Below, one piece after another: positions 11,388-22,123 of a DNA stretch of 64,000 nucleotides. Source of the DNA: Diadema setosum. Its lineage: Eukaryota; Echinodermata; Echinoidea; Diadematoida; Diadematidae. Numbering within the stretch: position 1 is the stretch's first letter; each line of letters begins with the position of its first letter. A model generated the notes under the pieces. It was not told the origin of the DNA. It was given only the letters and a program-made list of their open reading frames with translations, and did no database searches. The stretch lies in assembly GCA_033980235.1 (NCBI GenBank), contig CM067065.1:7953328-8017327 (forward strand), read 5' to 3'. Both the position numbers and the translations under genes were made by a program.

Positions 11388-11805
11388 TTATTAAAGGCAT
11401 AGTCCATACCTACAAAGTGTTTGTAGGGCCTACTTTATTCTAGGGACAATTATGGCTCAAACTCAACACCTTAGCAATGACGCACAGTGGGACTACATGA
11501 AAATTACATACTTTTTCCATTTTCTCCGCCATTCTCCTTCGCTCTTGGCCACTGTTTTTCGTTCCTGATCCTTTTCTTATGATGGTTTGTTTTGCCAATG
11601 AGTTCTCCTTCATTTTCCTCCATTGATTGATCACAATGTGATGAGTTTGTCAAGATATTTGTCAGATTTGCGTGGTGATTTTAACAGAAAAGCCAATTTA
11701 TATTGTTTACAGATTAAGACAGTAGGCAATGGTAGAGGGTCAAGTCAATACTGCTCTCTGATTAGTCAATTTCCCGATGATGTCATTGTAGTGGATGTAG
11801 TACCT
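11388..11805 (+). repeat. Duplicated segment, copy 1 (partner 17837-18295)
   Basis: More than 90 percent identical by eye to 17837-18295, starting GTAAAGTCATTTAT and running to GATGTAGTACCT. The partner has about 33 extra bases after GACGCACAGT. A frame is open in both copies from 11623 (and 18112) and contains the shared peptide SLISQFPDDVI; substitutions between the copies do not break it. It matches no family I know, so I list it as a repeat rather than a gene. Confidence 0.75.
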
Positions 11806-12304
11806 CTCCGGGCATCCCCGCGACTCACCCGGAAAAAAGTTTTGGTCATGCTCAAAACTTGGCTGCGGTTAAATGAGACTTGCGTGGGCACCTCCGGGCA
11901 ACTACATGCGAGATATGCGCTAGGTATTGTCAGGTGCGGACCAACTGCGGAGAGCTCCGGGTAGCAAAGTTGTTTCCCCGCAAGTCAAGCCGCAAAACTT
12001 CCCCAGATACAGTATGACAATGCCTTGAGCATGCTCAAAACTTGTTCCGAGTGAGTCGTGGGGGTTCGCTCGCAGAGGTACACGCATAACACCAATAGGA
12101 GACCCTTACCGGCAGGACCTCGCAGACAACTTCAACGTAGGTACTTCTCAGTTACCTTACGTCGCTCGTAACAGAAAACGGATCGGTTTCAAGGCTCTCA
12201 CGCAGGTCACACGGAATACACGCAAGTAGAATGTATGTAGCACGAATCTAGCAGGTATAAGACACAAGTGCGAAACTCGCAAATATTCTTGTACGCACGC
12301 GGAA
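11806..12304. other. No gene recognised
   Basis: Moderately GC-rich sequence with CCGGGCA/CTCCGGG and ACTCAAAACTTG words repeated near 11850 and 12030 in a pattern suggesting an old inverted-repeat element. No convincing reading frame. Confidence 0.35.
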
Positions 12305-12784
12305 AATTGAGTATATGAATATAAGAACGACCCAAGTCCAATTTTTGGCCAAATTCAGTTTGACATGGGAAATTGTAGCTTATGCATGGAGTCATCTTGT
12401 GTGTAAATGATAAATCCTAATTACCCCCGGAAGTGCCTGAAATGATTGAGTTAAATCTTATATTAATGTAAGAATGAAGGACTTGGGTCATTCTTACATT
12501 CATATAATAGCGCCCTCTCTCATCCTTCTCCCATCTCTATAGCAGAATATCATGTATATGAATCAAAGAACGACCCAAGTCCACCACACAAAATGGCCTC
12601 TCCACAATTAATGTAAATGTTAATGTTAATAAGATATGTTCTAATTTGTATATACAATGTTGCCTTCCCATCACAGTTAAATAGAATATTATTGGACAAA
12701 TAAAAAAGATATGAAGTTTTTTTTTAGTTTACTCGAAATGATCTTCCATGGACTTGGGTCGTTCTTATATTCATATACTCAATT
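12305..12784. mobile_element. MITE with 36-bp perfect terminal inverted repeats
   Basis: AATTGAGTATATGAATATAA at 12305 continues to CCCAAGTCCA at 12340; the exact reverse complement occupies 12749-12784. Two internal, less perfect copies of the GACTTGGGTCATTCTTAC / AGAACGACCCAAGTCCA motif are at about 12478-12510 and 12560-12585. No coding capacity. Confidence 0.85.
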
Positions 12785-12976
12785 CTCCTCCGTGCTGGAA
12801 AACCTCCCTCGTAACAAGCCCGTGTAGCTTGTCCGGAAAGGAGTGACACGTCGGCCTTAAGGCTAACAGCGCTGTTAGTGAATTTGACTAACAGCACGCT
12901 TCTGTGAGGCCAAATCGTCGCTATCAGTGCTGTTAGTGCGCTGTTAGCGCTAACAACGTTTCTGTGAGACCGCCCC
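12785..12976. repeat. Short inverted motifs (CTAACAGCGCTGTTAG)
   Basis: Contains the palindrome CTAACAGCGCTGTTAG (about 12862) and further CTGTTAG / CTAACAG copies to 12960, together with GAGGCC / GGCCTTAAGGC. Probably the end of another small DNA transposon. Confidence 0.45.
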
Positions 12977-13252
12977 TGGTGGTTGACATCCTGTGTTTTG
13001 TCCCTTACATCGCACGGTTAGCGCAGCTTGGTGAAAGATTAAGCGCTTGAATAGATCCTGTACTTCAGAGGCTCTTTTCCCAGTTCACACTTTTCCAGAC
13101 TGTATGCTTTCTTTCCATTATTTAGGAAGGTTAGGAGTCCATTTGAATTTAATCATACATCATTTTAAAGCATAGAGTCTGCTTTTTCAGAATCTGTCTT
13201 TAATTAAAAATCCATGTCTGGCAACTTTTTGTTGGTTTTATGATGCAGGGTC
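12977..13252 (+). mobile_element. Partial MITE, TGTGACC family, right part only
   Basis: Aligns to the right 270 bases of 7965-8654: GGTGGTT, TTTTGTCCC, GCACGGTT, TTGGTAAAG/TTGGTGAAAG, CTTTCCA, CATCATTTTAAAGC and the end GATGCAGGGTCA. The left part is missing. Confidence 0.75.
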
Positions 13253-13925
13253 ATATACGAATGTATATTGGATCTCGTAGTTTTATGATTAAGGTGAGGA
13301 AAATTCTAGTTTCAGCTTTTCTTTCATGGTTGCTGTTGTTTCTTTTTTTCAACTTAATGGAAGGATACTTCACTCTCCTCCTACACAAGAAAGGGAATAA
13401 TACAACCTCAAAATACGCGTCAATAACAATCAGGGAGAGTATTCTTAAAATCATATGAAATTTTATAATTTCTATACATGACGTTTTCGCATAGATTTTT
13501 TTAATGTTAAATGGTTTTATAGCTTCGAATATCCATAAAACTGTTGATCAGACATTACTCAAATTATGAAAGACCACAGTCGTAGCATTAAAAAAAAAAT
13601 AATGAGTAACCCAATATAAGTGGACCTTCTTTAAGAAGTTACTAACTTTCTAAATTAAAGCTGAACACTTCTTCACCTTCTTTTTTCATGTATTATATTA
13701 ATGACATCAACTGGCTTTCTCAACAGTTGAGTTATCATTTCAAAGTTTATGGAATTTGAACATGAAGACTTTGCAGATGACGCAGGTTCCATAATCAAAG
13801 AATAGTTCTTTTTCCACCTGATGCCTGTGATGATACAGATCGAGCATAACATATCATTCACTCTAATTAACAGCAAAAAAGAAAATAAATAGAAATTTAA
13901 TTAACAAAAAAAAATTCATGCATTT
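13253..13925 (+). repeat. Duplicated intron block, copy 1 (partner 14565-15125)
   Basis: Matches 14565-15125: TCTCGTAGTTTTATGATTAA, CACTCTCCTCCTACACAAGA, AAATACGCGTCAATAACAAT, TGACATCAACTGG, ACATGAAGACTTTGCAGATG and TGATGATACAGATCGAG are all found with few changes in the partner. This block lies immediately upstream of the 72-bp exon copy at 13938. Confidence 0.8.
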
Positions 13926-13937
13926 TCTCTACTTCAA

Positions 13938-14009
13938 AAGAGAACGCGGAACAAACACAAACTCCTGAAGGATCGGAAGCTGGATCTGGCGAAGGCGACA
14001 TTACTGAAG
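13938..14009 (+). pseudogene. 72-bp phase 1-1 exon, copy 1, altered acceptor
   Basis: 69 of 72 bases equal the exon at 18506-18577; the three differences all change the amino acid (A for T, Q for E, Q for L). It encodes an acidic Glu/Gly/Ser-rich peptide containing TPEGSEAGSGEGDITE. The donor GAAG|GTGAGA is intact. The acceptor is TTCAA where the partner has ATCAG, but the next AG, three bases on (CAAAAG|AGAACG), would keep the frame and shorten the exon to 69 bp. It may therefore be dead or spliced at the shifted site. Confidence 0.5.
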
Positions 14010-14473
14010 GTGAGAGGAAAATTAAATATCTCACATTATATAAAATCAAAATTATTAATTTCATGGTAAATAAGTGGGGTCATTTTTTTTTTCATAAGGC
14101 AATAAAAGAGATAACAAAATAATTATTACACAGTTACATGATTAAGAAGAAAAAAGAAAATGTGATAAGAATTAACTATTATTTTTTTTTACTCGAAATT
14201 GAGTGCCAAAAATGCACGAATAAAGTGATACTTCAATTCTTTGTTTTTCATATCCAGGATCATGTTAGGTGAGTAGAAAATCACGCAATGCTAAAGTGAT
14301 TGAACCAGAGTCATGATGGGTTGAAAGAAATAAAGGATCATGTCGCCGCGTAATGACGGTTTTTCAGTCATTATTTGTAATACGTTTTGGACAGCTGTAT
14401 TTTGGGATATTTCAAGCGTAGCACTGGATGAAATTCGTGATAAAGGACGTTTGTCAATTTCAGAAAAAACAAG

Positions 14474-14557
14474 GAGTAATTGCGCTTATAGTTATCGTCC
14501 TATTGCTCCTATATTTTGCATGCGGTCATTGCTCAAAATGTTTATTACTGGATATAT
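14474..14557 (+). CDS. Candidate exon encoding a transmembrane segment
   Basis: After CAATTTCAGAAAAAACAAG the sequence reads, in phase 1, VIALIVIVLLLLYFACGHC and a short Cys/Leu tail, then a good donor GATATAT|GTAAGT. From 14474 the length is 84 bp, phase 1-1. The stretch is long and hydrophobic enough for a membrane span. Weak points: the acceptor would have to be the second AG after the pyrimidine tract, and the leftover T followed by exons beginning AA would make TAA at the junction, ending the protein. An ATG in the same frame at 14428 would also allow a signal-anchor start. Chance is a real alternative. Confidence 0.25.
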
Positions 14558-14564
14558 GTAAGTA

Positions 14565-15125
14565 TATCGAATCTCGTAATTTTATGATTAAAGTGGGAAT
14601 TATTCTACAGTTTCTGCGTTCCTTATTTGCGGTTGTTTCTTTTTCTTACATAATGGAAGCGTGCTTCACTTTCCTCCTACATAAGAAAGGGAATTATACT
14701 AACCTCAAAATACGCGTCAATTACAATCGGGGAAAGTATTCTTAAGATCATAATTAAATTGTATAATTTCTTTACATGGCGTTTTTGCATATATATATAT
14801 ATATCTTAATTATTGTTAAAGCTATGAATATCAACCAAAATGTTGACGAGATTACACTGAAAAGTTCGAAGATCACAGTCGTAGCATCAAAAAAAAGTAA
14901 TAATGCGTAGCTAAATATAAATGGACCTTCGTAACTTCCTAGATTAAGCTTACATTTCCACACATTTTTCCACATACTAATGACATCAACTGGCAGTAGC
15001 GTTATCGTTTCAAAGGTTATAGAATTGAACATGAAGACTGTGTAGATGATGCAGGTTCCATAATCAAAGAGTATTTCATTTTTTCACATGATGCTCGTGA
15101 TGATACAAATGGAGCAAAACATACT
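14565..15125 (+). repeat. Duplicated intron block, copy 2 (partner 13253-13925)
   Basis: Second copy of the block described at 13253-13925. A short TA run is inserted at 14790-14805. No 72-bp exon follows this copy. Confidence 0.8.
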
Positions 15126-15480
15126 GTAATGAAATTAGTTTAGCGCACTGGAGTTGGTGTCTCTGGTACGTCTGGTAGGAGGTAGGTGGCGTGCGGTGAC
15201 CCCATGGCCGTAAGAGTTTCGGTGGGTCACGGGTCACAAGTGGGTATGGTTATACTCTCTCTCGGTTAGTAGGGGCGAGGAGTGGTGACCTGACGCTCAA
15301 CGGGGCGGACGTGTCCGCGGTATCTCCCCAGGTTTTGTAGTGTATTGTACACTAAAGTCTTGAAACGCTGTGTGTATCGGCCATTCGTGCGGAGAGTACA
15401 ATGACGGTTATGCATTATGTCAGGCGACGAGCCCTGACGGGTCGCTGGATAGGCGAGGACGGTAAAATAGTTTTGCCTGT
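15126..15480. other. GC-richer unique segment, unidentified
   Basis: About 350 bases clearly richer in G+C than their surroundings, with GGTGGGTCACGGGTCACAAG, GGTGACCTGACG and GACGAGCCCTGACGGGTCGC. No open frame, tRNA or repeat ends recognised. It could be an LTR or regulatory fragment; nothing decides. Confidence 0.3.
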
Positions 15481-16588
15481 ATCATAGAGCAGTATAATAA
15501 GGGGAAATATCATTCCAGTGTGAGCTTGCTAAATATGATAATCAAAAAATCACATTTTTCTCAGAACTTAATTGAAATTATGGATGTAGTACCTTTCAAA
15601 GCCGAACTCTTCAAATGTGAAAAAGTATAAAGTGAATTACACAGGTAGACTAAGTACATATGCTGTCAGAATCAACGAAGCCATTTGAATTCAATTCTTT
15701 AAAAAGAAAGCATAATTTAAAGACGTTATCTTTATTACTTTCATCATTTTCTATTTTCTTATTTGTGACCGTGCACCTCAAAACGAACATAAAGTCGCAC
15801 ACACTGATTTTGCGTGAGGGCTGAAAATAAGTGAAATGGGTCAACCTAGCCGAACTTGACTTTCTCGTATTTTCTGAAAAAGCGGGTCTTCTTTTACAAA
15901 ATGCTAAAATTTGGTGTCATAAAAGGGGCAGGAAAGTGTGTTTTATTTAGCAGTTTATCTCGAACATTTTGGTAGAACAGTGTGATGAGGTGTGTCTTTA
16001 GAATCCCTTTTTCATTTCTGAAAAACCTTGTCCACACTCTTCACTTTCAACTCTAGTAACTTTTGAGAGGATAGTGCTACTGCTTTGAAAGTTGGCATTA
16101 ATTATGGACAAATGTGTTAATGAGGCATGTTTAATCTCAGTTTAATCTAATAATCCCTTCATTGTTGTTACTGTGGTGGTTTACTTCCTGTTTTTTTTTT
16201 TTGTCCCATTCATCGCACAGCCAGCACGGTTTGGTAAAGATTACGCAGTTGAATAGACACTGTACTTCAGAGCCTCTTTTCTCAGTTCATACTTTTCCTG
16301 AATTTGTGCTTTCTTTCCAAAATTTAGATAGGTTAGGAGAGTCCATTTGATTTGAGTTGTACATCATTTTAAAGCTTAGAGTCTGCTCTTTCAGAATAAG
16401 GTCTTAACTAAAAATTCATGTCTGGCGTCTTTTTGTTTGTTTCGAGGTGCAGGGTCACATTTGAAGAGTTCGGTTTTGAAAGGTACTACATCCATAATTT
16501 CAAGTTCTGAGAAAAACGCGAATTTTTTATTATAAAAATTAGCAGGCTCAGACTGGAATATTTCCCCTTATTATACTGCTCTATGATA
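15481..16588. mobile_element. Inverted-repeat element with nested MITE
   Basis: The left arm (15481-15621) and right arm (16460-16588) are inverted copies of about 130 bp: ATCATAGAGCAGTATAATAA, CCAGTGTGAGCTTGCT, ATGGATGTAGTACCTTTCAA and AACTCTTCAAATGTG on the left are found as complements on the right. The MITE at 15764-16459 is inserted against the right arm. The phrase GATGTAGTACCTTTT also occurs at 11795, 16672, 16692 and 18283, so the arm belongs to a wider repeat family. Confidence 0.75.
15764..16459. mobile_element. MITE, TGTGACCGTGCACCTC family, copy 2
   Basis: Same ends and about 95 percent the same body as 7965-8654 (TGTGACCGTGCACCTCAAAA ... GAGGTGCAGGGTCACA). Similarity to copy 1 suggests both moved recently. 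No coding capacity. Confidence 0.88.
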
Positions 16589-17500
16589 TAACACTAAAAC
16601 GCTCTCTAAGAAAATCCAGGTCCATACATTTAATTTTAATGAATTAATCATTTTTATATTTTTGTGGATGTAGTACATTTTGAGGCAAAAGTGGATGTAG
16701 GGCTAGTACCTTTTGAAACCGAAATTTCACATACCAGAGATATATATTCAGTTTGATGTCATTACATGTTTCATGGATTCATTTTTTTCTCCACCAATTG
16801 TGTTAATGGGAATGGGATACGAGGTCAAGGGGCCTCGGTAATTGGCAATGCCTTGCCCTACTTAGCAGCAAGAATAACAAGCCAATGTGCACAGCTAATT
16901 CCCCACTTCTTTCTTGCAGCTGACCACTACGAGAATGAATGATTGCCTCTGGTCATAAGCATTCACACAATTTTCACCTGCTTCAAATGTTCTGGATCCG
17001 TTGAGCTGGGGGGGGGGGATCCATTATGCATAAGCGATTATAGTTGGGGAGGGGTCACAAAGACACAGGGCTCCCATACAAGATTACCCAACCAGGCACC
17101 GGGACAGTTTTAACATACCATACCTATTACGTTTCGCTAGCCCCTTTTCTTTCCGACAGGCTTTGTTTCTCATTTCTTTTCTACACCACCCCTTGTATTT
17201 TCTGTTTCCCTCTTTTTTCTTTTCTTTTTGTTTTCTTTCATTCTCATCAGGTGTGATCTCTCTTCTCTTTTTTTTCCTTTTGTTTTTCTTCTTTGAATTA
17301 ATTTTTTTTTCATATTTTTCTCACTGTGAATCTGACTTTCACGTGTATAAAGAATACTGTATTGATTATCTTTTTTTTTCATTATTTTATCAATGAGAAT
17401 ACGAAGGGAAAAAGTGGAAAAGCAGCATCTGAATATGCTGGGTTTTTTTTTACGATGTAATAAAATTCTTTAAATGAATTTCATTCTGGCATGTTGTTTA
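16589..17500. other. No gene; long pyrimidine-rich tract
   Basis: A run of ten G at about 17008 and a strongly C/T-rich region from 17140 to 17400. The long open frames in it come from poly-Phe/Leu/Ser coding by T-rich sequence. TTTCTTGCAG|CTGACC at 16918 looks like an acceptor but no phase-consistent exon follows. Confidence 0.45.
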
Positions 17501-17504
17501 TCAG

Positions 17505-17552
17505 TTAAGATTAAATCTGATAATCTAAAAGCTGATAAAATCAAGACGGTCG
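17505..17552 (+). CDS. 48-bp phase 1-1 microexon candidate
   Basis: TGTTGTTTATCAG precedes and GTCG|GTGAGT follows. The 48 bases read KIKSDNLKADKIKTV after two codon-completing bases, leaving one base, so the phase and size equal those of the exon at 21367. Unlike its neighbours it is Lys-rich. No duplicate was found in the window. Support rests on splice signals and phase only. Confidence 0.35.
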
Positions 17553-17836
17553 GTGAGTAATATGACCACCTATACTAAACACACATTTTGTATTACCTTT
17601 GCGACATTGTAAAAGTAAAATGTGTCATTACAAGAATAAATATGAATCTAGTGTTCAAAGTTTCATGGCACTCCATACTTTCCAGCCCTGGTACCTTACA
17701 GTATGCACGTATACAATACAGGTACACAGGTACAGCACTGTTGGCAAGGATGTCAGAATTTCAGCCCTTGCATTTACATTTAAAAAAGTACCAGTAATAA
17801 CTTGATTTCAAATTAGTTGTCACACACTTATTGGCT

Positions 17837-18295
17837 GTAAAGTCATTTATAAAAGGCATAGTCCATACCTACAAAGTGTTTGTAGGGCCTACTTTACTCT
17901 GGGGACAATTATGGCTCAAACTCAACACCTTAGCAATGACGCACAGTACAGGTCGTTAACAGCAAACGCAGTCCGTAGGACTACATGAAAATTACATATT
18001 TTGTCCATTTTCTCCGCCATTTCTCCTTCGCCCTTGGCCACTATTTTTCGTTCCTGATCCTTTTCTTGTGATGGTTTGTTTTGCCAATGAGTTCTCCTTC
18101 ATTTTCCTCCATTGCTTGATCACCATGTGATGAGTTTGTTAAGATATTTGTCAGATTTGCGTGGTGATTTTAACAGAAAAGCCAATTTATATTGTTTACA
18201 GATTAAGACAGTAGACAATGGTAGAGGGTCAAGTCAATACTGCTCTCTGATTAGTCAATTTCCCGATGATGTCATTTTAGGAGATGTAGTACCTT
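17837..18295 (+). repeat. Duplicated segment, copy 2 (partner 11388-11805)
   Basis: See partner. This copy carries an insertion of about 33 bp (near 17949-17981) and continues GATGTAGTACCTTTTGAAAC, the phrase also found in the arms of the 15481-16588 element. The open frame at 18112 again includes SLISQFPDDVI. Confidence 0.75.
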
Positions 18296-18505
18296 TTGAA
18301 ACAGAACTAATTTCTTAATGTAATTTTTAAACACTTTCTGGTTGAAATTTCAGCTTTTTTTATTAGTATAAGTGTATTAAGAGATCATAAAAATGAGTAC
18401 ATCAAGACCAAAAAGTGAACTTTGATTAAATAAAAGAGGAAGTGCCTTTTGCAACTGAGTTCTTCATTTCTAAAATTCAAATTTCATGCATTTTCTCTAC
18501 ATCAG

Positions 18506-18577
18506 AAGAGAACACGGAAGAAACACTAACTCCTGAAGGATCGGAAGCTGGATCTGGCGAAGGCGACATTACTGAAG
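18506..18577 (+). CDS. 72-bp phase 1-1 exon, acidic Glu/Gly/Ser peptide
   Basis: CATTTTCTCTACATCAG is a good acceptor and GAAG|GTGAGA a good donor. In phase 1 the 72 bases are open and encode an acidic peptide with TPEGSEAGSGEGDITE in its second half, followed by one base G, which suits the next exons that begin AA or AT. It resembles linker sequence of secreted or surface proteins (Thr/Ser/Gly for O-glycans), not a folded domain. A near-identical copy with altered acceptor is at 13938. The flanking intron is duplicated again at 58535-58790 without the exon. Confidence 0.55.
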
Positions 18578-18579
18578 GT

Positions 18580-18790
18580 GAGAGGAAAATTAAATATCTC
18601 ACACTATATAAAATCAACATTAATAATCTTATGGTAGGTAAGTCTGTTCAGCGTTTTTTCTGCGTAAATAAGACAATATTAAAGTTGAATCGCTTCTCGA
18701 AAGCACTCATACACTTACACAGACACGCATAAAATACAGAGAAGGAGCAAATGAGAATGGCCTTCGTAAATCGTACTGAATGTGACTACA
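18580..18790 (+). repeat. Intron block repeated at 14010-14070 and 58535-58790
   Basis: AAATATCTCACACTATATAA, TATGGTAGGTAAGT, CGAAAGCACTCATACACTTA and GAGCAAATGAGAA are shared with 58535-58790 with few changes; the first 65 bases are also at 14010-14070. Confidence 0.8.
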
Positions 18791-18954
18791 CAAAGCTGTG
18801 TACATGAGGACTTGTAACTTTTCGAACTTGCGAAGGGAAAAGAGATGGGTAAACATAATGAAAGAGAGTTCGAAATCATTTATCACGATCAGGCTGGGTG
18901 TATAAATGTGAGATAGGAATATTTCCAGAGTTCGATATAATTGATTTCTCATTA

Positions 18955-19780
18955 CTCAATTCACAAGATAAGGGATGTTTGATTGTTGTTGACTTTGGAG
19001 GAGAGCATGTCTTCTGTAGATTTTGATTTTTTTTTTATTCAAATCGCTGGAAGTAATTTCTTTTGGAAATTCCAGTATAAACTGAATGAAAATATTGTGT
19101 GCAGATATAAGGAGTTGTATCATGAATGCAGGACATTCGACAGGATATTTCAGTATTAACAAAGGAGACAAGCAGGGAGATCTGTCTCCATAACATGTAT
19201 TTGTTTTTTCTTCAAATAAGTGGTCTTAGAATTAATACAGAAAAGAAAAATGTTTTGTTTAGAAGGGAAGAAAAAGAACAAGCCAGAAATGTTTCTGTTT
19301 TGGAATTTAGTACAAGAAGTAAAGATGTTGGGATTAGATTTGCTTTGAATTATGAGACAAGGGAAGAAACTGATTATAAGGATATGTTAAGCGAATTGTT
19401 ATGGGAGTGGAAGCAAAGGGATTTAACTCTTACAGGCAAAGTTCACCTTATGAAAACATATCCTTTCACAAAATTGAATTTGTTGTTATCTCTTATGTAG
19501 CAGTTCCAATAGGGTGATGACGGAGGTTGAAAAAAAACCCCACACACACACACACACACAAACGTTGGAATGTTAATCTAATGGTAGAGAAAGAATCAGC
19601 AGGAATGTTATATGTGAAGAGAGTAAGAATGGGAGGAGTTGGAATGACAATTTATATATATGAGTATAAACGCGTCCATATGGGGAATATACGTCTGAAA
19701 ACGAGTTATCTTTATGGGGAATTCGTTCCAAAGGGGAATTCTTTGATTCCCGTTAAGGTTTAGACAATGTTCTACTAAAC
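18955..19780 (+). pseudogene. L1/Tx1-type LINE reverse transcriptase fossil
   Basis: Reading across frames gives the ordered RT landmarks: a degenerate motif A region with SVDFDF, then ILCADIRSCIMNAGHSTGYF, then motif B NKGDKQGDLSP, then SGLRINTEKK, VGIRFAL, WKQRDLTLTGKVHLMKT and a late GGVGM. These are characteristic of L1/Tx1-clade LINE polymerases. The catalytic YADD region between QGDLSP and SGLRIN is deleted, and there are several frameshifts and stops. No element ends were found. It is an old non-functional insertion in an intron of the surface-protein locus. Confidence 0.82.
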
Positions 19781-20947
19781 CTTATATTGATCTGAGGCCA
19801 CATTCTACTCAACAGTAGGGCAGAGATGGCGTATAGTGTGTAGATTAAGAACTTTACCATCACTAAAATTTTAGGAGAGATTGGCAGCGATGCAAAAATG
19901 GGTTTATATAATAATTGGATGTGCATAGAAAACGGTTCATTTGGGTACTTTAGATAATTATATCTATTTTTCTCCAAAAAACAACTCTTTTTATTTATAA
20001 CATACAGAATTTAGTGGCTTAAAATGCATGCTGTGCTATTGTCAGTTCAATGCTGCATTTAGCCCATATTAATGCATAGTATTTCAAAAAGGGCAATATT
20101 TGCAATTTTCTGAAAATTTTCATGCTTTTTATCCAAATTTTCCCAAAACTATCATTTATTCCGCCCTTCCCTTATGACTGGAAATAGCGTTGGATGTAAA
20201 ACATGCGTTGGAAAATGTATTTAATCACTGCTTTAGATTGGTAAAAAATAGATTTGTTATCCCTTGCGATCATTAGTTAAACGGAATTGAATTTGGGAAA
20301 TCTGCAAGTTTATATTGATGGTTTGCACATCGATTATATGTAATATAATATAAATATATGATATATATATATATATATCTATCAAGGAATATGTAAAATC
20401 AATGATACATTGGGTAAATGTAATGTTACGCCAGTTAGAAAAATAAGAAAGAAGTGAAAGAATTGAATATAAAACATGCTCATAAAAAACATTGTAAAGT
20501 ATACTGAAAAAAGTATACTGAAAAAAAAGAAAAAATATCGTGTAATGATGCTTAATATCTGTTAGAAAGATAATCTTTTTTCACATTGAGAACTTCTAAT
20601 AATACTAAAGTGCAATAAATATGTTCTTCATCCTTGCGAACTTACGACGCGGAGAGGTAGTGCTTATACATCAAGCTTACGACATTGTAGCAAAGTAGTA
20701 CTTTCCTATTTTGTATTGTTGTAGAGGAATAATGCATGACTGCAAAAGTGTCTTTTTTCATCTTTGCTTATTCCATTCAAAGTTATAACCTAACAAAATA
20801 CACTATTGGCATAACATCATAGTACTTTAAATTCATTTTGGTTTATATTGCCTAGAGTAATCAGTTACGTTTCTAAGATTTGATTTTCTGAGAAATATTG
20901 TTAATTATTTTTTTTTATCTCACCTGTCTGCACGTTGGTGTTTGAAG
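19781..20947. other. No gene seen
   Basis: AT-rich intronic-looking sequence with a short TA run near 20360. The first 200 bases may still be LINE tail. Confidence 0.4.
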
Positions 20948-21025
20948 ATTTATGTAAGGACATAACAATGACAATAATTGATGTAACACCAGATACATTG
21001 TCGGTTCCTCGGTCAGTCGCATTAC
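20948..21025 (+). CDS. 78-bp phase 1-1 exon candidate
   Basis: Preceded by a pyrimidine tract and TTTGAAG, followed by CATTAC|GTAAGT, a strong donor. In phase 1 it reads LCKDITMTIIDVTPDTLSVP and five more residues with one base left. The sequence aligns with 22124-22186 (both have C-x-D-I near the start and the DNA word TAACACCA), but an indel puts the second halves in different frames, which weakens the coding case for one of them. The acceptor is weak. Confidence 0.35.
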
Positions 21026-21056
21026 GTAAGTCAAAAAATAAAGCACGCAGACTAAT

Positions 21057-21057
<1 letters not shown>

Positions 21058-21096
<39 letters not shown>
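21058..21096. repeat. (CA)n microsatellite
   Basis: Uninterrupted CA dinucleotides. Confidence 0.95.
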
Positions 21097-21099
<3 letters not shown>

Positions 21100-21366
21100 A
21101 TTGAATCATTAAATACAGCTTATCTCCATTCTTATAGTGTAAGTTCAGCGATGGTGATATGATACCGTATAACAACAAGCAACCAGAACTACTTTTATCT
21201 AGGAAATTAGTCCATGAAGACAGAACATTCCCTTGAATTGTTTACAGATTATGACTGTACATTAGTACATTTTTTCGTCTACTCTTGTTTCATTTATTAT
21301 CAGTCTAGAATCCTTTACCTACATTCTCACACTAGCTTCAGATTTCCTCCTGTGTTTATTCTGCAG

Positions 21367-21414
21367 AAAACGAATATGACGTGACAAAGACGACCACTCG
21401 GGACTACTCAATAG
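21367..21414 (+). CDS. 48-bp phase 1-1 microexon
   Basis: Strong signals: TTTATTCTGCAG before and CAATAG|GTAAGA after. The phase 1 reading is NEYDVTKTTTRDYSI with one base G left, rich in Thr/Asp like a stalk or linker. Its diverged duplicate, with the same phase and length but a lost acceptor, is at 3814-3861; the intron upstream is duplicated with it. Being a multiple of three and symmetric, it can be skipped without frame change. No family recognised. Confidence 0.55.
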
Positions 21415-22123
21415 GTAAGACTCTCGATCAATTATCAATATTAAACCCTTTCAATGGCAATAAGTCAAATGTGCACAAATTTCACACCTAAGGACAAGAA
21501 ACTTGTGTAGCACGCAGGCAATTAATTGACGAATGAACATTGGCTTTAAACCTTCAAAAGAGACAGGGGAAAAGAGACCAGTCGGATTTTTAAGATATGC
21601 ATTTTCCGTTTTTGTTGTTGCCTCGCGTCAAAAAAAAGCATGTTGTGTTTTAAAAAGTGTACGTACATGAAATTTTAATAGAAACAGGGATGCCTAGCTT
21701 TATAATTTCAATTCTTCGGGAGAAGTCAAACGCTGTGAGGAATATTTTTTTTCTGCATGATAATGCATTGATGATTTCATATAACAGTTATATCATTATA
21801 TTTCTCGTCTTTAGGAACTTATGCGGAGGAAGATTTGTTTAATGATCTTACAATAGTATAAGGCATGTCTTTTCGGCTTCTTTACCATCTAAGAGGAATT
21901 AGTAGGAAATGTACAGATACAATGTATGCATTTATAATTATTATTTTCTATTTTTCGTTTGTGATCACTCATGTCTGAGTCATAACCAAAAGGAAAAGCA
22001 TTGATAACCTACCATCGTGTTTTATTATTCTTCCTTTAGAATGTAGATATCAGTTTTACCTAAACAGAGTTTGATATCTTAAAAAGTGTTTTTTTTTTCT
22101 CTCGTCTCGCCTTTCATTAATAG

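Noticed and set aside
14264..14274. 11-base exon between TTTTCATATCCAG and GTGAGT
   Set aside because: Good splice signals, but not a multiple of three and it contains TAG in the phase used by the locus.
17163..17396. 77-codon Phe/Ser/Leu-rich frame resembling a membrane protein
   Set aside because: Produced by a poly-pyrimidine tract; the opposite strand gives the mirror Lys/Arg/Glu frame.
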